The position numbers were made by a program, and so were the translations under genes. Shown here in pieces: positions 42,710 to 51,231 of a stretch of 64,000 nt of DNA; within the stretch, counting starts at the first letter, position 1; each line of letters starts with the position of its first letter. Below the pieces are notes generated by a model, which saw only the letters and a list, made by a program, of their open reading frames with translations, made no database searches and was not told the DNA's origin. Where the stretch lies: NCBI RefSeq assembly GCF_001570365.1, contig NZ_BBYK01000059.1, forward strand, positions 80,185-144,184, written 5' to 3'. The DNA is from Microtetraspora fusca (GTDB lineage Bacteria > Actinomycetota > Actinomycetes > Streptosporangiales > Streptosporangiaceae).

Positions 42710-43843
42710 TCAGCGGCCGTTGAACGCGTCCCTCAGCCGGGAGAAGAACCCCTGCTGGCCCGGGGAGAACTTCCCCGGCGACCGCTCCTCGCCGCGCAGC
42801 TTGGCCAGCTCACGCAGCAGCTCCTCCTGCTGCGCGTCGAGCTTGGTGGGCGTCTCGACGTTGACATGGATCAGCAGGTCGCCCCGGCCGGTCTCGTTGA
42901 GCCGCTGGACGCCTCTGCCGTACAGGGGGATCACCTGGCCGGCCTGGGTGCCGGGACGCACGTCGATCTCCTCGGCACCGTCCAGGGTCTCGATCGTGAG
43001 GGAGGTGCCCAGGGCGGCGGCGGACATCGGGATCTGGACCGTGCAGTGCAGGTCGTCGCCGCGCCGCTCGAAGATCGCGTGTGCACGCTCGGCGATCTCC
43101 AGGAAGAGGTCGCCGGGCGGGCCGCCGCCGGGGCCGACCTCGCCCTCGCCGGCGAGCTGGATGTGCGTGCCGTCCTCGACGCCCGCCGGGATGCGGACCT
43201 TGATCGTACGGCGGGTTCGGACCCGGCCCTCGCCCGAGCACTCCAGGCAGGGGTTGCGGATGACGCTGCCGTAGCCGCCGCACTGCGGACACGGCCGCGA
43301 GGTCATCACCTGGCCGAGGAACGAGCGGGTGACCTGCGACACCTCGCCCCGGCCGTGGCACATGTCGCACGTGTCGGGGTGGGTGCCCGCGGCGGCGCCG
43401 GAGCCGTGGCACACGTCGCACAGCACCGCGGTGTCGACCACGATCTCGCGGGTGGTGCCGAACGCGGTCTCCGCCAGGTCGAGCTCGACCCGGATCGTCG
43501 CGTTGCGGCCGCGCCTGGCCCGGGAACGCGGCCCGCGGGCGCCTCCGGCGCTGCCGAAGAAAGCGTCCATGATGTCGCTGAACGGGAACCCTGCGCCGAA
43601 CCCGCCGGCCCCGGCACCCGCGCCGGAGCTGAACGGATCGGCTCCGAGGTCGTACATCTGGCGCTTGTTGGTGTCGGACAGGACCTCGTAGGCCTGCGTG
43701 ATGTCCTTGAACCGCTCCTGCGTCTCCGGGTCAGGATTGACGTCCGGGTGCAGCTCGCGGGCAAGGCGGCGATAGGCCTTCTTGATCTCTTCCTGGCTGG
43801 CGTCCCGCCGGACCCCGAGGGTCGCGTAATAGTCCTTGGCCAC
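42710..43843 (-). CDS. dnaJ: chaperone protein DnaJ (second actinobacterial paralogue, DnaJ2 type)
   Basis: Hsp40 co-chaperone of DnaK. The 377-residue protein has a J domain with HPD at 32-34, a Gly/Phe-rich linker ([20 protein letters not shown]), four CxxCxGxG-type zinc repeats ([32 protein letters not shown]; about 134-208) and the C-terminal peptide-binding domains. The GTG start follows directly on the hrcA TAA, with no base between them, so the two are translated in tandem. This is the copy linked to hrcA, not the dnaK-operon copy. Confidence 0.96.
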   Translation of the reverse strand: MAKDYYATLGVRRDASQEEIKKAYRRLARELHPDVNPDPETQERFKDITQAYEVLSDTNKRQMYDLGADPFSSGAGAGAGGFGAGFPFSDIMDAFFGSAGGARGPRSRARRGRNATIRVELDLAETAFGTTREIVVDTAVLCDVCHGSGAAAGTHPDTCDMCHGRGEVSQVTRSFLGQVMTSRPCPQCGGYGSVIRNPCLECSGEGRVRTRRTIKVRIPAGVEDGTHIQLAGEGEVGPGGGPPGDLFLEIAERAHAIFERRGDDLHCTVQIPMSAAALGTSLTIETLDGAEEIDVRPGTQAGQVIPLYGRGVQRLNETGRGDLLIHVNVETPTKLDAQQEELLRELAKLRGEERSPGKFSPGQQGFFSRLRDAFNGR

Positions 43844-44857
43844 TTACGACCCCGCCAGGATCTGGCCGACGTAGCGCGCCACCGCGCGCACCGCACCCAT
43901 GGTCACCGGATAGTCCATTCGCGTCGGGCCCAGCACTCCGAGCCGGGCCAGTTCCTTGTCGCCCGAACCGTACCCCGCGGCCACGATCGAGGTGCCGCGA
44001 AGCCCGGTGTACGGGTTCTCGGAGCCGATCCTCACGGTCAGCCCCGGCAGGTCGCCGGTCTCGCCGAGCAGCCGCATCAGCACGACCTGCTCCTCCAGCG
44101 CCTCAAGCACCTCGCGCAGGCCGACGCTGAAGTCGGCGGCCGCGAGGTTCGCGGCGCCGGCGAAAACAATCTTCTCTTCGTGCCGCTCGACCAGGGTCTC
44201 GAGCAGCACCGACAGGATGGTCGCCGCCACCGGCCGATCCTCGATCGGCAGCCTGTCGGGGAGCTCCGCCACCGTCTCCGGCACGTCGGACAGGCCGCAG
44301 CCGTCCAGGCAGGAGTTCAGCACGGCGCGCAGGTGGGCGATCCGGTCGTCCGCCACGGCCTCGGGCACCTCGATCACCCGCTGCTCGACCCGGCCGGTGT
44401 TCGTGATCAGCACCAGCATGACCCGCCGCTCCGCCACCGGCACGATCTCCACGTGCCGGACCGTCGAGCGGGTCAGTGAGGGGTACTGCACGACGGCGAC
44501 CTGCCGCGTGAGCTGGGCGAGCAGCCGAACCGTCCGCATGACGATCTCGTCCAGGTCCACGGCGCCGGCGAGGAAGGTCTCGATCGCCCGGCGTTCCGCC
44601 GCGGACAGCGGCTTGATCTGCGAGAGGCGGTCGACGAACAGGCGGTATCCCTTGTCCGTCGGCACCCGTCCCGCGCTGGTGTGCGGCTGGTGGATGTATC
44701 CCTGCTCCTCCAGCGCCGCCATGTCGTTGCGGATCGTGGCCGGCGAGACACCGAGGTTGTGCCTGTCGGTGAGAGCCTTGGAGCCGACCGGCTCATTGGT
44801 GGACACGTAGTCCTCGACGATGGCGCGGAGCACGGCCAGCTTGCGTTCGTCGAGCAA
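43844..44857 (-). CDS. hrcA: heat-inducible transcription repressor HrcA
   Basis: Repressor of CIRCE-controlled chaperone genes. The 337-residue protein has the N-terminal winged helix ([20 protein letters not shown], then [20 protein letters not shown] and [20 protein letters not shown]) and the HrcA core with the C-terminal GGEN-like [13 protein letters not shown] and [20 protein letters not shown]. The start is TTG at 44857, chosen because GGGAGGT sits seven bases upstream and homologues begin LLDERK; longer frames have no support. A CIRCE dyad upstream gives autoregulation. Confidence 0.96.
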   Translation of the reverse strand: MLDERKLAVLRAIVEDYVSTNEPVGSKALTDRHNLGVSPATIRNDMAALEEQGYIHQPHTSAGRVPTDKGYRLFVDRLSQIKPLSAAERRAIETFLAGAVDLDEIVMRTVRLLAQLTRQVAVVQYPSLTRSTVRHVEIVPVAERRVMLVLITNTGRVEQRVIEVPEAVADDRIAHLRAVLNSCLDGCGLSDVPETVAELPDRLPIEDRPVAATILSVLLETLVERHEEKIVFAGAANLAAADFSVGLREVLEALEEQVVLMRLLGETGDLPGLTVRIGSENPYTGLRGTSIVAAGYGSGDKELARLGVLGPTRMDYPVTMGAVRAVARYVGQILAGS

Positions 44858-44892
44858 AGTGTCACCTCCCTGTGCATCGGGAAACACGCTGT

Positions 44893-44919
44893 CTGGCACT
44901 CCGTGTTCCCGAGTGCCAA
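44893..44919 (-). promoter_or_regulatory. CIRCE operator upstream of hrcA
   Basis: TGGCACTC (44894-44901) and GAGTGCCA (44911-44918) form a perfect dyad with the 9-base spacer typical of CIRCE (consensus TTAGCACTC-N9-GAGTGCTAA). It is centred about 50 bases upstream of the hrcA start and is the expected HrcA binding site. Confidence 0.93.
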
Positions 44920-45006
44920 GTGTACGGCTACCGCCCACGGGGTGCGATAACACCAATCGGGCCGATTACACAAGCCGCCCGCAATCGCCTCACAAGTTGT
45001 CCTTTC

Positions 45007-45012
45007 TAGGGT
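45007..45012 (+). promoter_or_regulatory. -10 element TAGGGT placed for a leaderless mRNA
   Basis: TAGGGT ends seven bases before the ATG at 45020. No Shine-Dalgarno is present. Confidence 0.45.
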
Positions 45013-45019
45013 CCCGGTC

Positions 45020-45721
45020 ATGACCGACAACCAGACCCCCTTCCCCGGTGACGCCCACGCGCCGTCACCGCCGTACGCGCAGGCCATGCCGCCACTGGGC
45101 GCCGCCGGCACCGGAGGGCCGTACGGCCCTCCACAGGAGGGGCCGTACGCGCCGGGCGGGTACGGCCCGCCACCGTCGCCGGGCCCGGTGCGGCCGCGGA
45201 TCCTGTGGATCGTCATCGCCTGGGTGATCTTCGTCGTGCTGCTGATCCTGGGCGTGGCCGGTTTCGCCCGCGGGCTGGGCTCCGCCGTCAAGGACGCCGC
45301 CTCGCTCACGACGTTCAGCGCGGGCGAGTCGGTGAGCGTGCGGCTCGACCCGAAGGACAGGCCCGCGATCTACGCCGCGGCGGAGCAGGCGGCGGACGTG
45401 AGCTGCACGGTCGAGGGCGCGCCGGGCCTGGACATCCGCCTCACCCGGCCGAGCGCCGCCCAGAGCATCACGTACGACGGCACCACCTGGGAGATGGTCT
45501 TCCAGATCGGCGCCCCGACCGCGGGCGACTACCAGGTCTCCTGCACGGGCGAGGGCGTCAGGTTCGGCGTCGGCAAGGAGATCATCGGCAGCGTGGGCAA
45601 GGTGGTCGGCGGCGCGGTCGCGATGATCGCCCTCCCCTCGGTGGGCTTCCTGATCGCGATCGTCGTCACCATCGTCGTGCTGGTCCGGCGCGCGGGCGCC
45701 CGTAAAAGGGCGATGCGCTGA
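45020..45721 (+). CDS. membrane protein with Pro/Gly/Tyr-rich N-terminus and extracytoplasmic domain
   Basis: A 233-residue protein. Residues 1-60 are a low-complexity Pro-Gly-Tyr cytoplasmic tail (GGPYGPPQEGPYAPGGYGPP). One membrane helix (LWIVIAWVIFVVLLILGVAG) lies at about 62-81 and a second at about 197-223. The intervening domain of some 110 residues (VSVRLDPKDRPAIYAAAEQA, CTVEGAPGLDIRLTRPSAAQ, WEMVFQIGAPTAGDYQVSCT) has two cysteines and a beta-rich look. The C-terminus is basic. The function is unknown; tails of this type are common in Streptomyces-like membrane proteins. Confidence 0.78.
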   Translation: MTDNQTPFPGDAHAPSPPYAQAMPPLGAAGTGGPYGPPQEGPYAPGGYGPPPSPGPVRPRILWIVIAWVIFVVLLILGVAGFARGLGSAVKDAASLTTFSAGESVSVRLDPKDRPAIYAAAEQAADVSCTVEGAPGLDIRLTRPSAAQSITYDGTTWEMVFQIGAPTAGDYQVSCTGEGVRFGVGKEIIGSVGKVVGGAVAMIALPSVGFLIAIVVTIVVLVRRAGARKRAMR

Positions 45722-45799
45722 CCGCCCCGCGGTTGTGCTCAGGTGCCCGTGGGAAGGAGGCAGCGCGCCGGACTCCGGCCCGCGGATGCCCGATTTTGC

Positions 45800-45805
45800 T
45801 AGCGT
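45800..45805 (+). promoter_or_regulatory. -10 element TAGCGT placed for a leaderless DUF3097 mRNA
   Basis: TAGCGT ends seven bases before the ATG at 45813. No Shine-Dalgarno is present. Confidence 0.45.
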
Positions 45806-45812
45806 TCCCGCC

Positions 45813-46622
45813 ATGTATGGGCAGGACGTGCTTTCCGGAGACTGGCGACGGCCCGGCAGAGGGAAGATCCCCGAGGTGCCCGCGGAGCGGGATCTCGTGG
45901 TGGAGGACGCCGAGGGCCGTTTCTGCGGCGCCGTGGTGGCCTGCGACAAGGAGGCCGTCACCCTGGAGGACCGGTTCGGCCGGCGCCGGGTCTTCCCGCT
46001 CGCGCCCGCCGCGTTCCTCCTGGAGGGGCGGCCGGTGACGCTGGTACGGCCGTCCGAGGCGCCGGACGGGCCGCGGCGCAGCGCCTCCGGGTCGATCGCC
46101 GTCGAGGGCCTGCGGGCGCGGGTGGCCCGGGAGAGCCGGATCTACGTGGAGGGCGTCCACGACGCGTCCCTGGTGGAGAAGATCTGGGGCCACGACCTGC
46201 GGGTGGAGGGCGTGGTCGTCGAGTTCCTCGAAGGCGTCGACGACCTGCCCGCGATCGTGGCGGAGTTCGCGCCCGGCCCCGGCCGCAGGCTCGGCGTGCT
46301 GGTCGACCACCTCGTCCCCGGATCGAAGGAGAGCCGCATCGCCGCGCAGGTGGCCGGCGCGGACGTGCTGGTCGTGGGCCATCCGTATGTGGACATCTGG
46401 CAGGCGGTCAAGCCGTCCGTCCTCGGCGTCCCGGCCTGGCCCGAGGTGCCGCGCGGCGTCCCGTGGAAGGAGGGCGTGATCGCCGCGCTCGGCTGGCGGA
46501 TGGAGCCCTCGGACGCGTGGCGGCACATCCTCGGCCGCGTGACGGCGTACACGGACCTGGAGCCGGAGTTGCTCGGCCGGGTCGAAGAGCTGATCGACTT
46601 CGTCACCGAACCGGGCGACTGA
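45813..46622 (+). CDS. DUF3097 family protein
   Basis: A 269-residue conserved actinobacterial protein without assigned function. The N-terminus (VVEDAEGRFCGAVVACDKEA, VTLEDRFGRRRVFPLAPAAF) forms a small beta domain. From about residue 100 the sequence RARVARESRIYVEGVHDASL, VEKIWGHDLRVEGVVVEFLE and RRLGVLVDHLVPGSKESRIA follows the TOPRIM order: a Glu after a beta strand, then a VDH-x-V-x-GS strand. This suggests a TOPRIM-like nucleotidyl-transfer or nuclease fold (inference). It is probably leaderless. It lies between a membrane protein gene and the DUF4870 gene. Confidence 0.85.
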   Translation: MYGQDVLSGDWRRPGRGKIPEVPAERDLVVEDAEGRFCGAVVACDKEAVTLEDRFGRRRVFPLAPAAFLLEGRPVTLVRPSEAPDGPRRSASGSIAVEGLRARVARESRIYVEGVHDASLVEKIWGHDLRVEGVVVEFLEGVDDLPAIVAEFAPGPGRRLGVLVDHLVPGSKESRIAAQVAGADVLVVGHPYVDIWQAVKPSVLGVPAWPEVPRGVPWKEGVIAALGWRMEPSDAWRHILGRVTAYTDLEPELLGRVEELIDFVTEPGD

Positions 46623-46808
46623 CCCGTACTTGGAGCGCGTCCGGACGACCGGAGGGTGTGGCGCGACATCGAGGACCCCCGTCGGCCTCGTCGAGCGCAG
46701 CGCGCGGCAAGGCCGCCCACAGCGTGGGTCCGGCGACGGGAGCGAGGACCGCCCGACCCGGGCCGCGGCCGTTAGTGTCGAGTAAGGACAACGCAAAGGG
46801 AGGGCGGC

Positions 46809-47687
46809 ATGACCGGCGATCCGCAGGGGCCGTACGGAGGCGAGATCGGGCACGAACGCTCCGGTCAGGGCGAGTCCGGACGTGCGACGCCCGGCCAGGG
46901 CGCTCCGGGCACGCCTGGACATGCGACTCCTGGCCAGGGCGCCGGCGGGCCGGGACCGCAGACCCCACCTTCGGGCGCCGGCGGACCGGGATCGGACACT
47001 CCATCTGGGAGCGCCGGCGGGCCGGGACCCGAGACCCCGCCTCAGGGCGTCCCCGGCCACGGCTCCACCGATTACGAGAACCCCGGCTATGGCGCTCCCG
47101 GTTACGACGCCCCCGGATACGACGCCCCCGGTTACGACGCCCCCGGTTACGGCACTCCCGGTTACGGCGCTCCGGGATACGGGCCGGGCCAGGGGATGCC
47201 CTACGGCGCTCCCGGTGGCCCGGGGTACACGTCCGGGTACGACGTGCCCGGCCATCACGGGTACGGCGCCCCGGGGTACGGCTACCGCGCCGCCGGGCCG
47301 TATGTGCCGGGGCAGTACGGTCCCCGGCCGGGCACCGACGACACCAACATGGCGATGCTCGCCCACCTCTCCGGGCTGGGGAACCTCATCGCCTGGCCGC
47401 TCGGCGCGGTCGGCTCGCTGGTGATCTACATGACGCGGAAGGACCAGTCGCCGTACGTCCGGGACCAGGCGGCCGAGGCGCTGAACTTCTGGATCACCGC
47501 CACGATCGCGTTCATCACCGTGACGGTGGTCTCGACCGTGCTGTCCGTGGTCCTGATCGGGGTCCTCGGGTACCTGCTGCTCCCGGTCATCTGGGTGTAC
47601 ACGCTCGTCGTGGGGATCATGGGCACGATGGCGGCCAACCGCGGGGAGAACTACCGCTATCCGATGACGATCCGCCTCGTCACCTGA
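46809..47687 (+). CDS. DUF4870 domain-containing membrane protein with PGYDA-type repeats
   Basis: A 292-residue protein. Residues 1-175 are a low-complexity cytoplasmic region: first Gly/Pro/Thr-rich, then at least seven five-residue repeats of the type PGYDA/PGYGA (about residues 92-135) encoded by 15-bp DNA repeats. The C-terminal 110 residues are the DUF4870 domain (AMLAHLSGLGNLIAWPLGAV, SPYVRDQAAEALNFWIT, then two further helices). GGGAGGG precedes the ATG. The repeat tail may drive condensate-like or scaffold behaviour, as proposed for similar tails (inference). Confidence 0.85.
   Translation: MTGDPQGPYGGEIGHERSGQGESGRATPGQGAPGTPGHATPGQGAGGPGPQTPPSGAGGPGSDTPSGSAGGPGPETPPQGVPGHGSTDYENPGYGAPGYDAPGYDAPGYDAPGYGTPGYGAPGYGPGQGMPYGAPGGPGYTSGYDVPGHHGYGAPGYGYRAAGPYVPGQYGPRPGTDDTNMAMLAHLSGLGNLIAWPLGAVGSLVIYMTRKDQSPYVRDQAAEALNFWITATIAFITVTVVSTVLSVVLIGVLGYLLLPVIWVYTLVVGIMGTMAANRGENYRYPMTIRLVT
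47083..47200 (+). repeat. 15-bp tandem coding repeat (PGYDA/PGYGA units)
   Basis: Units of the form CCCGGTTACGACGCC recur about seven times in frame with small variations inside the DUF4870 gene. Boundaries are approximate. Confidence 0.8.
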
Positions 47688-47713
47688 TCACGCGCGGGGG
47701 CTCCCCGATCAGG
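47683..47713. terminator. bidirectional hairpin enclosing both stop codons
   Basis: CCTGATC (47683-47689) and GATCAGG (47707-47713) pair around a 17-base loop. The left arm contains the DUF4870 stop and the right arm the hemW stop. The stem is short, so termination is likely but not certain. Confidence 0.5.
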
Positions 47714-48926
47714 CCAGGTCGCGGATCAGGGCGTCGGCGAGGAGCCGGCCGCGCAACGTCAGCACGACACGGCCGCGCTTGAACGACTCGACCTCGAGCA
47801 GGCCGTCGGCCAACGCCTTGGCGCAAGCCGTACGCGCGGACGGCCGCACGTCGGCGAGCGGGAACCCGGTCACGAGCCGGAGCTCCAGCATCAGCCGCTC
47901 GACCGCCTGATCGTCCTCCGTCAGCACCTCACGGGCGTAGCCGGGCGACTCCCCCGCCGCCAGCCGATGCGCGTACGGCGCGGGGTGCTTGACGTTCCAC
48001 CACCGGGTGCCCCCGACGTGGCTGTGCGCGCCCGGTCCGACGCCCCACCAGTCGCCGCCCGTCCAGTACAGGAGGTTGTGGCGGCAGCGCGCCTCGTCCG
48101 AGACCGCCCAGTTGGAGACCTCGTACCAGCGGAACCCGGCCGAGGTGAGCATCTCCTCGGCGATGAGATAGCGGTCCGCGGCCACGTCGTCGTCCGGCAT
48201 CGGCAGCTCGCCGCGCCGGATCCGCGCCGCCAGCCGGGTGCCGTCCTCGACGATCAGCGAGTACGCCGAGACATGGTCGGGACCGGCGGCCAGCGCGGCG
48301 TCGAGCGAGGCCCGCCAGTCCTCGTCGGTCTCGCCGGGCGTCGAGTAGATCAGGTCCAGGTTGACGTGGTCGAACCCCGCCTTCCGGGCCTCCTGTACGG
48401 CCGCGCCGGCCCGGCCCGGCGTGTGGCGGCGGTCGAGCACGGTGAGCACGTGCTCGCGGGCGCTCTGCATGCCGAAGCTCATCCGGGTGAACCCGCCCTC
48501 GCGCAGGACCTCCAGGGACCGCTGGGTGACGGACTCGGGGTTGGCCTCCGTGGTGACCTCGGCCCCCGGAGCCAGCCCGAACTCCTCGTCCACCGCGTGG
48601 AGGATGCGGACGAGGTCCTCGGGTGGGAGCAGGGTAGGCGTGCCTCCGCCGAAGAACACGGTTTCCACGGGCAGCTCGGCGTCGCCGAGGACGCGCCGGG
48701 CGAGCCGCACCTCCTCGATCGCCGTCGAGGCGTAGTCCCGCTGGGAGGCGCCGGGCCCGAGCTCGGCGGCCGTGTACGTGTTGAAGTCGCAGTACCCGCA
48801 CCGGGTGAGGCAGAACGGCACGTGGATGTAGAAGCCGAACGGGCGGGAGCCGAGGCCGTCGAGAGCGCTGGAGGGCAGCTCACCGGAGGCCGGGATCGGA
48901 TCCCCGTCGGGAAGAACGGAAGGCAC
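47709..48926 (-). CDS. hemW: radical SAM heme chaperone HemW
   Basis: Oxygen-independent-coproporphyrinogen-oxidase-like radical SAM protein that inserts heme into target proteins. The 405-residue protein has FYIHVPFCLTRCGYCDFNTY with the CxxxCxxC [4Fe-4S] motif (about residues 33-52), FFGGGTPTLL (about 87-96), and the HemW-specific HNLLYWTGGDWWGVGPGAHS (about 280-299). The GTG at 48926 gives an N-terminus PSVLPDGDP like homologues; GGAGG lies unusually close to it. It is convergent with the DUF4870 gene. Confidence 0.92.
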   Translation of the reverse strand: MPSVLPDGDPIPASGELPSSALDGLGSRPFGFYIHVPFCLTRCGYCDFNTYTAAELGPGASQRDYASTAIEEVRLARRVLGDAELPVETVFFGGGTPTLLPPEDLVRILHAVDEEFGLAPGAEVTTEANPESVTQRSLEVLREGGFTRMSFGMQSAREHVLTVLDRRHTPGRAGAAVQEARKAGFDHVNLDLIYSTPGETDEDWRASLDAALAAGPDHVSAYSLIVEDGTRLAARIRRGELPMPDDDVAADRYLIAEEMLTSAGFRWYEVSNWAVSDEARCRHNLLYWTGGDWWGVGPGAHSHVGGTRWWNVKHPAPYAHRLAAGESPGYAREVLTEDDQAVERLMLELRLVTGFPLADVRPSARTACAKALADGLLEVESFKRGRVVLTLRGRLLADALIRDLA

Positions 48927-49128
48927 GCCTCCAGTCTGCCGGTTCCCATCCGGTGCCCTCGCCCCTCCTCCCCTCTGGCCGACCCTCCACTCGGTTTCCC
49001 GGTCCTCTCCGCCGCCGCGGTCGCCCGCCTGGGCGCCTCGCTCCCGGACGCGGCGTCCACGGCGAAGGTCTCCGGTTCCCGGCGGTGGGGAGCATTGACC
49101 GCCACGTCCCCCGGGGCTACGATCCAGC

Positions 49129-49146
49129 AAACTTTAAGGAAAGTTT
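49129..49146 (+). promoter_or_regulatory. AT-rich palindrome upstream of the chitinase gene
   Basis: AAACTTT (49129-49135) and AAAGTTT (49140-49146) form a perfect dyad with a 4-base spacer, followed by ACTAAG. It is 20 bases before the chitinase GTG. It does not match the DasR dre consensus. A related TTAGGAAAGTTTCCTAA-like motif is remembered from other secreted-polysaccharidase promoters, unverified. Confidence 0.5.
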
Positions 49147-49165
49147 ACTAAGAGTAGGGAGCAAC

Positions 49166-50527
49166 GTGCGTCGACTCCTTCTCGCCGTGGCCCTGGCCAC
49201 GGGGATCGCGGCGACCGCCGCCTCCTCGCCCGCGCTGGCGGCGCAGGCCCGAACAGCACAGGACGACCCGGCGGCACCGGCCGTCTCCACGGCGGACGTC
49301 TCCGCGGCCGGCGACGCGCAGGCCGAGGCGGCACGAGGCCGGACGGGCGGGCACGACCGTTACAAGCGCGTCGGCTACTTCATCCAATGGGGCGTCTACG
49401 GGCGGAACTTCCAGGTCAAGGACCTGGAGACCAGCGGCGCCGCCGCCAAACTGACCCATGTCAACTACGCCTTCGGCTTCGTCGGCGCGGAGGGCACGTG
49501 CTACTCGGCCGACCCGTGGGCCGACTGGCAGCGCGGCGTCCCCGCCGAGCAGAGCGTGGACGGGGTCGCGGACGGCGACGACCAGGCGCTCAAGGGGAAC
49601 CTCAACCAGCTCAGGAAGCTCAAGGCCAAGCACCCGAACCTCAAGGTGCTGATCTCGCTCGGAGGATGGTCCGGGTCCAAGTATTTCTCCGACGCGGTGC
49701 TCACCCCGCAGTCGCGCGCGAAGCTCGCCGCGTCCTGCGTGGACCTGTGGCTGAAGGGCAACCTGCCGGACCTCCCCCAGGGCGCGGCGGCCGGCGTCTT
49801 CGACGGCATCGACCTCGACTGGGAGTGGCCCGGCTCCGCCGGGAACGACGGAAACGTCATCCGGCCCGAGGACAAGCAGAACTTCACGCTGTTCCTGGCC
49901 GAACTCCGGCGGCAGATGACGGCCGCCAACCGGGACTCCGAGCTGACCGCCTTCCTCCCTGCGGCGACGGCGAAGATCGACGCGGGGTTCGAGGTGGCGC
50001 CGGTCTTCCGCCTGCTCGACTTCGCCACGGTCCAGGGGTACGACCTGCATGGCTCCTGGGAGCTGCGGACCGGCCACAACGGCAACCTGCTGACCGACCG
50101 GAAGGACCCGAACCCGGTGCGGTACAGCGTCGACCAGACCGTCCGGGACTACGTGTCGCGCGGCGCGCCCAAGAACAAGATCGTCGTGGGCGTCCCGGCG
50201 TACGGGCAGGGGTGGACGGGCGTGCGCTCCAGCGGCAGCGGGCTCTACGCTCCGGCGACCGGTCCCGCTCACGGCACCTTCGGTGACGGCACCGAGGACT
50301 ACAAGATCCTCGCGGCCAAGCCGGGCAAGCGGTACCGCGACCTGCTGACCGGCACCCTGTGGCTCTATGACGGCAACGAGTTCTGGTCGTACGACGACCC
50401 CGCGGTCCTCCTGGAGAAGGCGGCCTACATCCGCCTCAAGGGCCTCGGCGGCTCGATGATGTGGTCACTGGATCAGGACGACGCCAAGGCGTCCCTGACC
50501 TCGGCACTCTATTCCGTGCTGCGCTGA
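49166..50527 (+). CDS. secreted chitinase, glycoside hydrolase family 18
   Basis: Endo-acting chitinase releasing chito-oligosaccharides outside the cell. The 453-residue preprotein has a Sec signal peptide (VRRLLLAVALATGIAATAAS to ALA, about residues 1-27) and a 35-residue Ala/Thr-rich linker. A single GH18 domain follows: KRVGYFIQWGVYGRNFQVKD, LISLGGWSGSKYFSDAV and the catalytic DGIDLDWE (213-220, proton donor Glu220). The insertion domain typical of ChiA/ChiC subfamily A lies between, and the barrel ends with LGGSMMWSLDQDD. No carbohydrate-binding module is attached. GTG 49166 with AGGGAG five bases upstream; a strong terminator follows. Confidence 0.92.
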   Translation: MRRLLLAVALATGIAATAASSPALAAQARTAQDDPAAPAVSTADVSAAGDAQAEAARGRTGGHDRYKRVGYFIQWGVYGRNFQVKDLETSGAAAKLTHVNYAFGFVGAEGTCYSADPWADWQRGVPAEQSVDGVADGDDQALKGNLNQLRKLKAKHPNLKVLISLGGWSGSKYFSDAVLTPQSRAKLAASCVDLWLKGNLPDLPQGAAAGVFDGIDLDWEWPGSAGNDGNVIRPEDKQNFTLFLAELRRQMTAANRDSELTAFLPAATAKIDAGFEVAPVFRLLDFATVQGYDLHGSWELRTGHNGNLLTDRKDPNPVRYSVDQTVRDYVSRGAPKNKIVVGVPAYGQGWTGVRSSGSGLYAPATGPAHGTFGDGTEDYKILAAKPGKRYRDLLTGTLWLYDGNEFWSYDDPAVLLEKAAYIRLKGLGGSMMWSLDQDDAKASLTSALYSVLR

Positions 50528-50540
50528 CCGCCCCCGCGCC

Positions 50541-50578
50541 GCGGCGGCCGGTGTGCCTGGGTTCACACTGGCCGCCGC
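50541..50578 (+). terminator. terminator hairpin of the chitinase gene
   Basis: GCGGCGGCCGGTGTG (50541-50555) pairs with CACACTGGCCGCCGC (50564-50578) with one G-T wobble and an 8-base loop, 14 bases after the stop codon. There is no T-run. Confidence 0.75.
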
Positions 50579-50710
50579 CTCTCCCCGGCGTCGATCCGAT
50601 GCCGTGACGCACCACCTCAGGGAATCGGCGCGAGCTCTCCCCGCTCCGCTCGCCGCGTGCCGCGCCCGAGAAGGGCCTCCCCGGGCGACCCGGTGCGCGG
50701 CGGGCGGCTC

Positions 50711-51031
50711 TCACAGCCGCTCGGGCACGAGGGGCCGGGGCGGGACGAGGGGTTTCGCGAGGGCCGCCAGTTCGAGCAGCGGAGCGAGAACGGCCTGCCG
50801 GGGATCTTCTCCCGGATCGTCTGGCGGCCGGAAGCACGTGGCGGCCGCGTCGAGCACGGCCGTGATCACGGTCGAGTCCGGGAACGGGATCTCGATCCCG
50901 ACGGTGCCGTCCTGATCGGGCGGGGAGTCCCCGGCGTGGAGCCGAAGAATCCGCTGCGCCTCCACGGCCATGGCCACGCCGAACATCGCGGCGCGCATGA
51001 ACCGCTCGGCGGCGTGAGCATCTGCGATCAT
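50711..51031 (-). CDS. hypothetical protein, 106 residues
   Basis: Not recognised. The ATG at 51031 has an excellent GGAGGT seven bases upstream, which makes expression plausible. The product starts with a hydrophobic-amphipathic helix (HAAERFMRAAMFGVAMAVEA), then an acidic segment DSPPDQDGTVGIEIPFPDST, and ends in a Pro/Leu-rich tail. No membrane segment is convincing. Codon third positions are strongly GC, as in the neighbours. It is isolated between the chitinase terminator and a GNAT gene on the same strand. Confidence 0.5.
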   Translation of the reverse strand: MIADAHAAERFMRAAMFGVAMAVEAQRILRLHAGDSPPDQDGTVGIEIPFPDSTVITAVLDAAATCFRPPDDPGEDPRQAVLAPLLELAALAKPLVPPRPLVPERL

Positions 51032-51231
51032 TTCCGACCTCCGAATCGCACAGGCGTTCGATCCGAAGGTATGCCAGGGGACCGACATTTTCCGCCGAAT
51101 CACGGTGATCGGCATCGCCAGGTTCCGCTTACCTCACCGACACCGAGGCCGCGCCTCCCACGCCCTCGAACCACCCGGCTCCAGCACGCCGAACGCCTCT
51201 TAAGGACCGGGAGCCGAGGGGCCGGCGTGGA

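Noticed and set aside
49100..49165. DasR dre site for the chitinase gene
   Set aside because: No ACTGGTCTAGACCAGT-like sequence is present; the only dyad is AAACTTT-N4-AAAGTTT.
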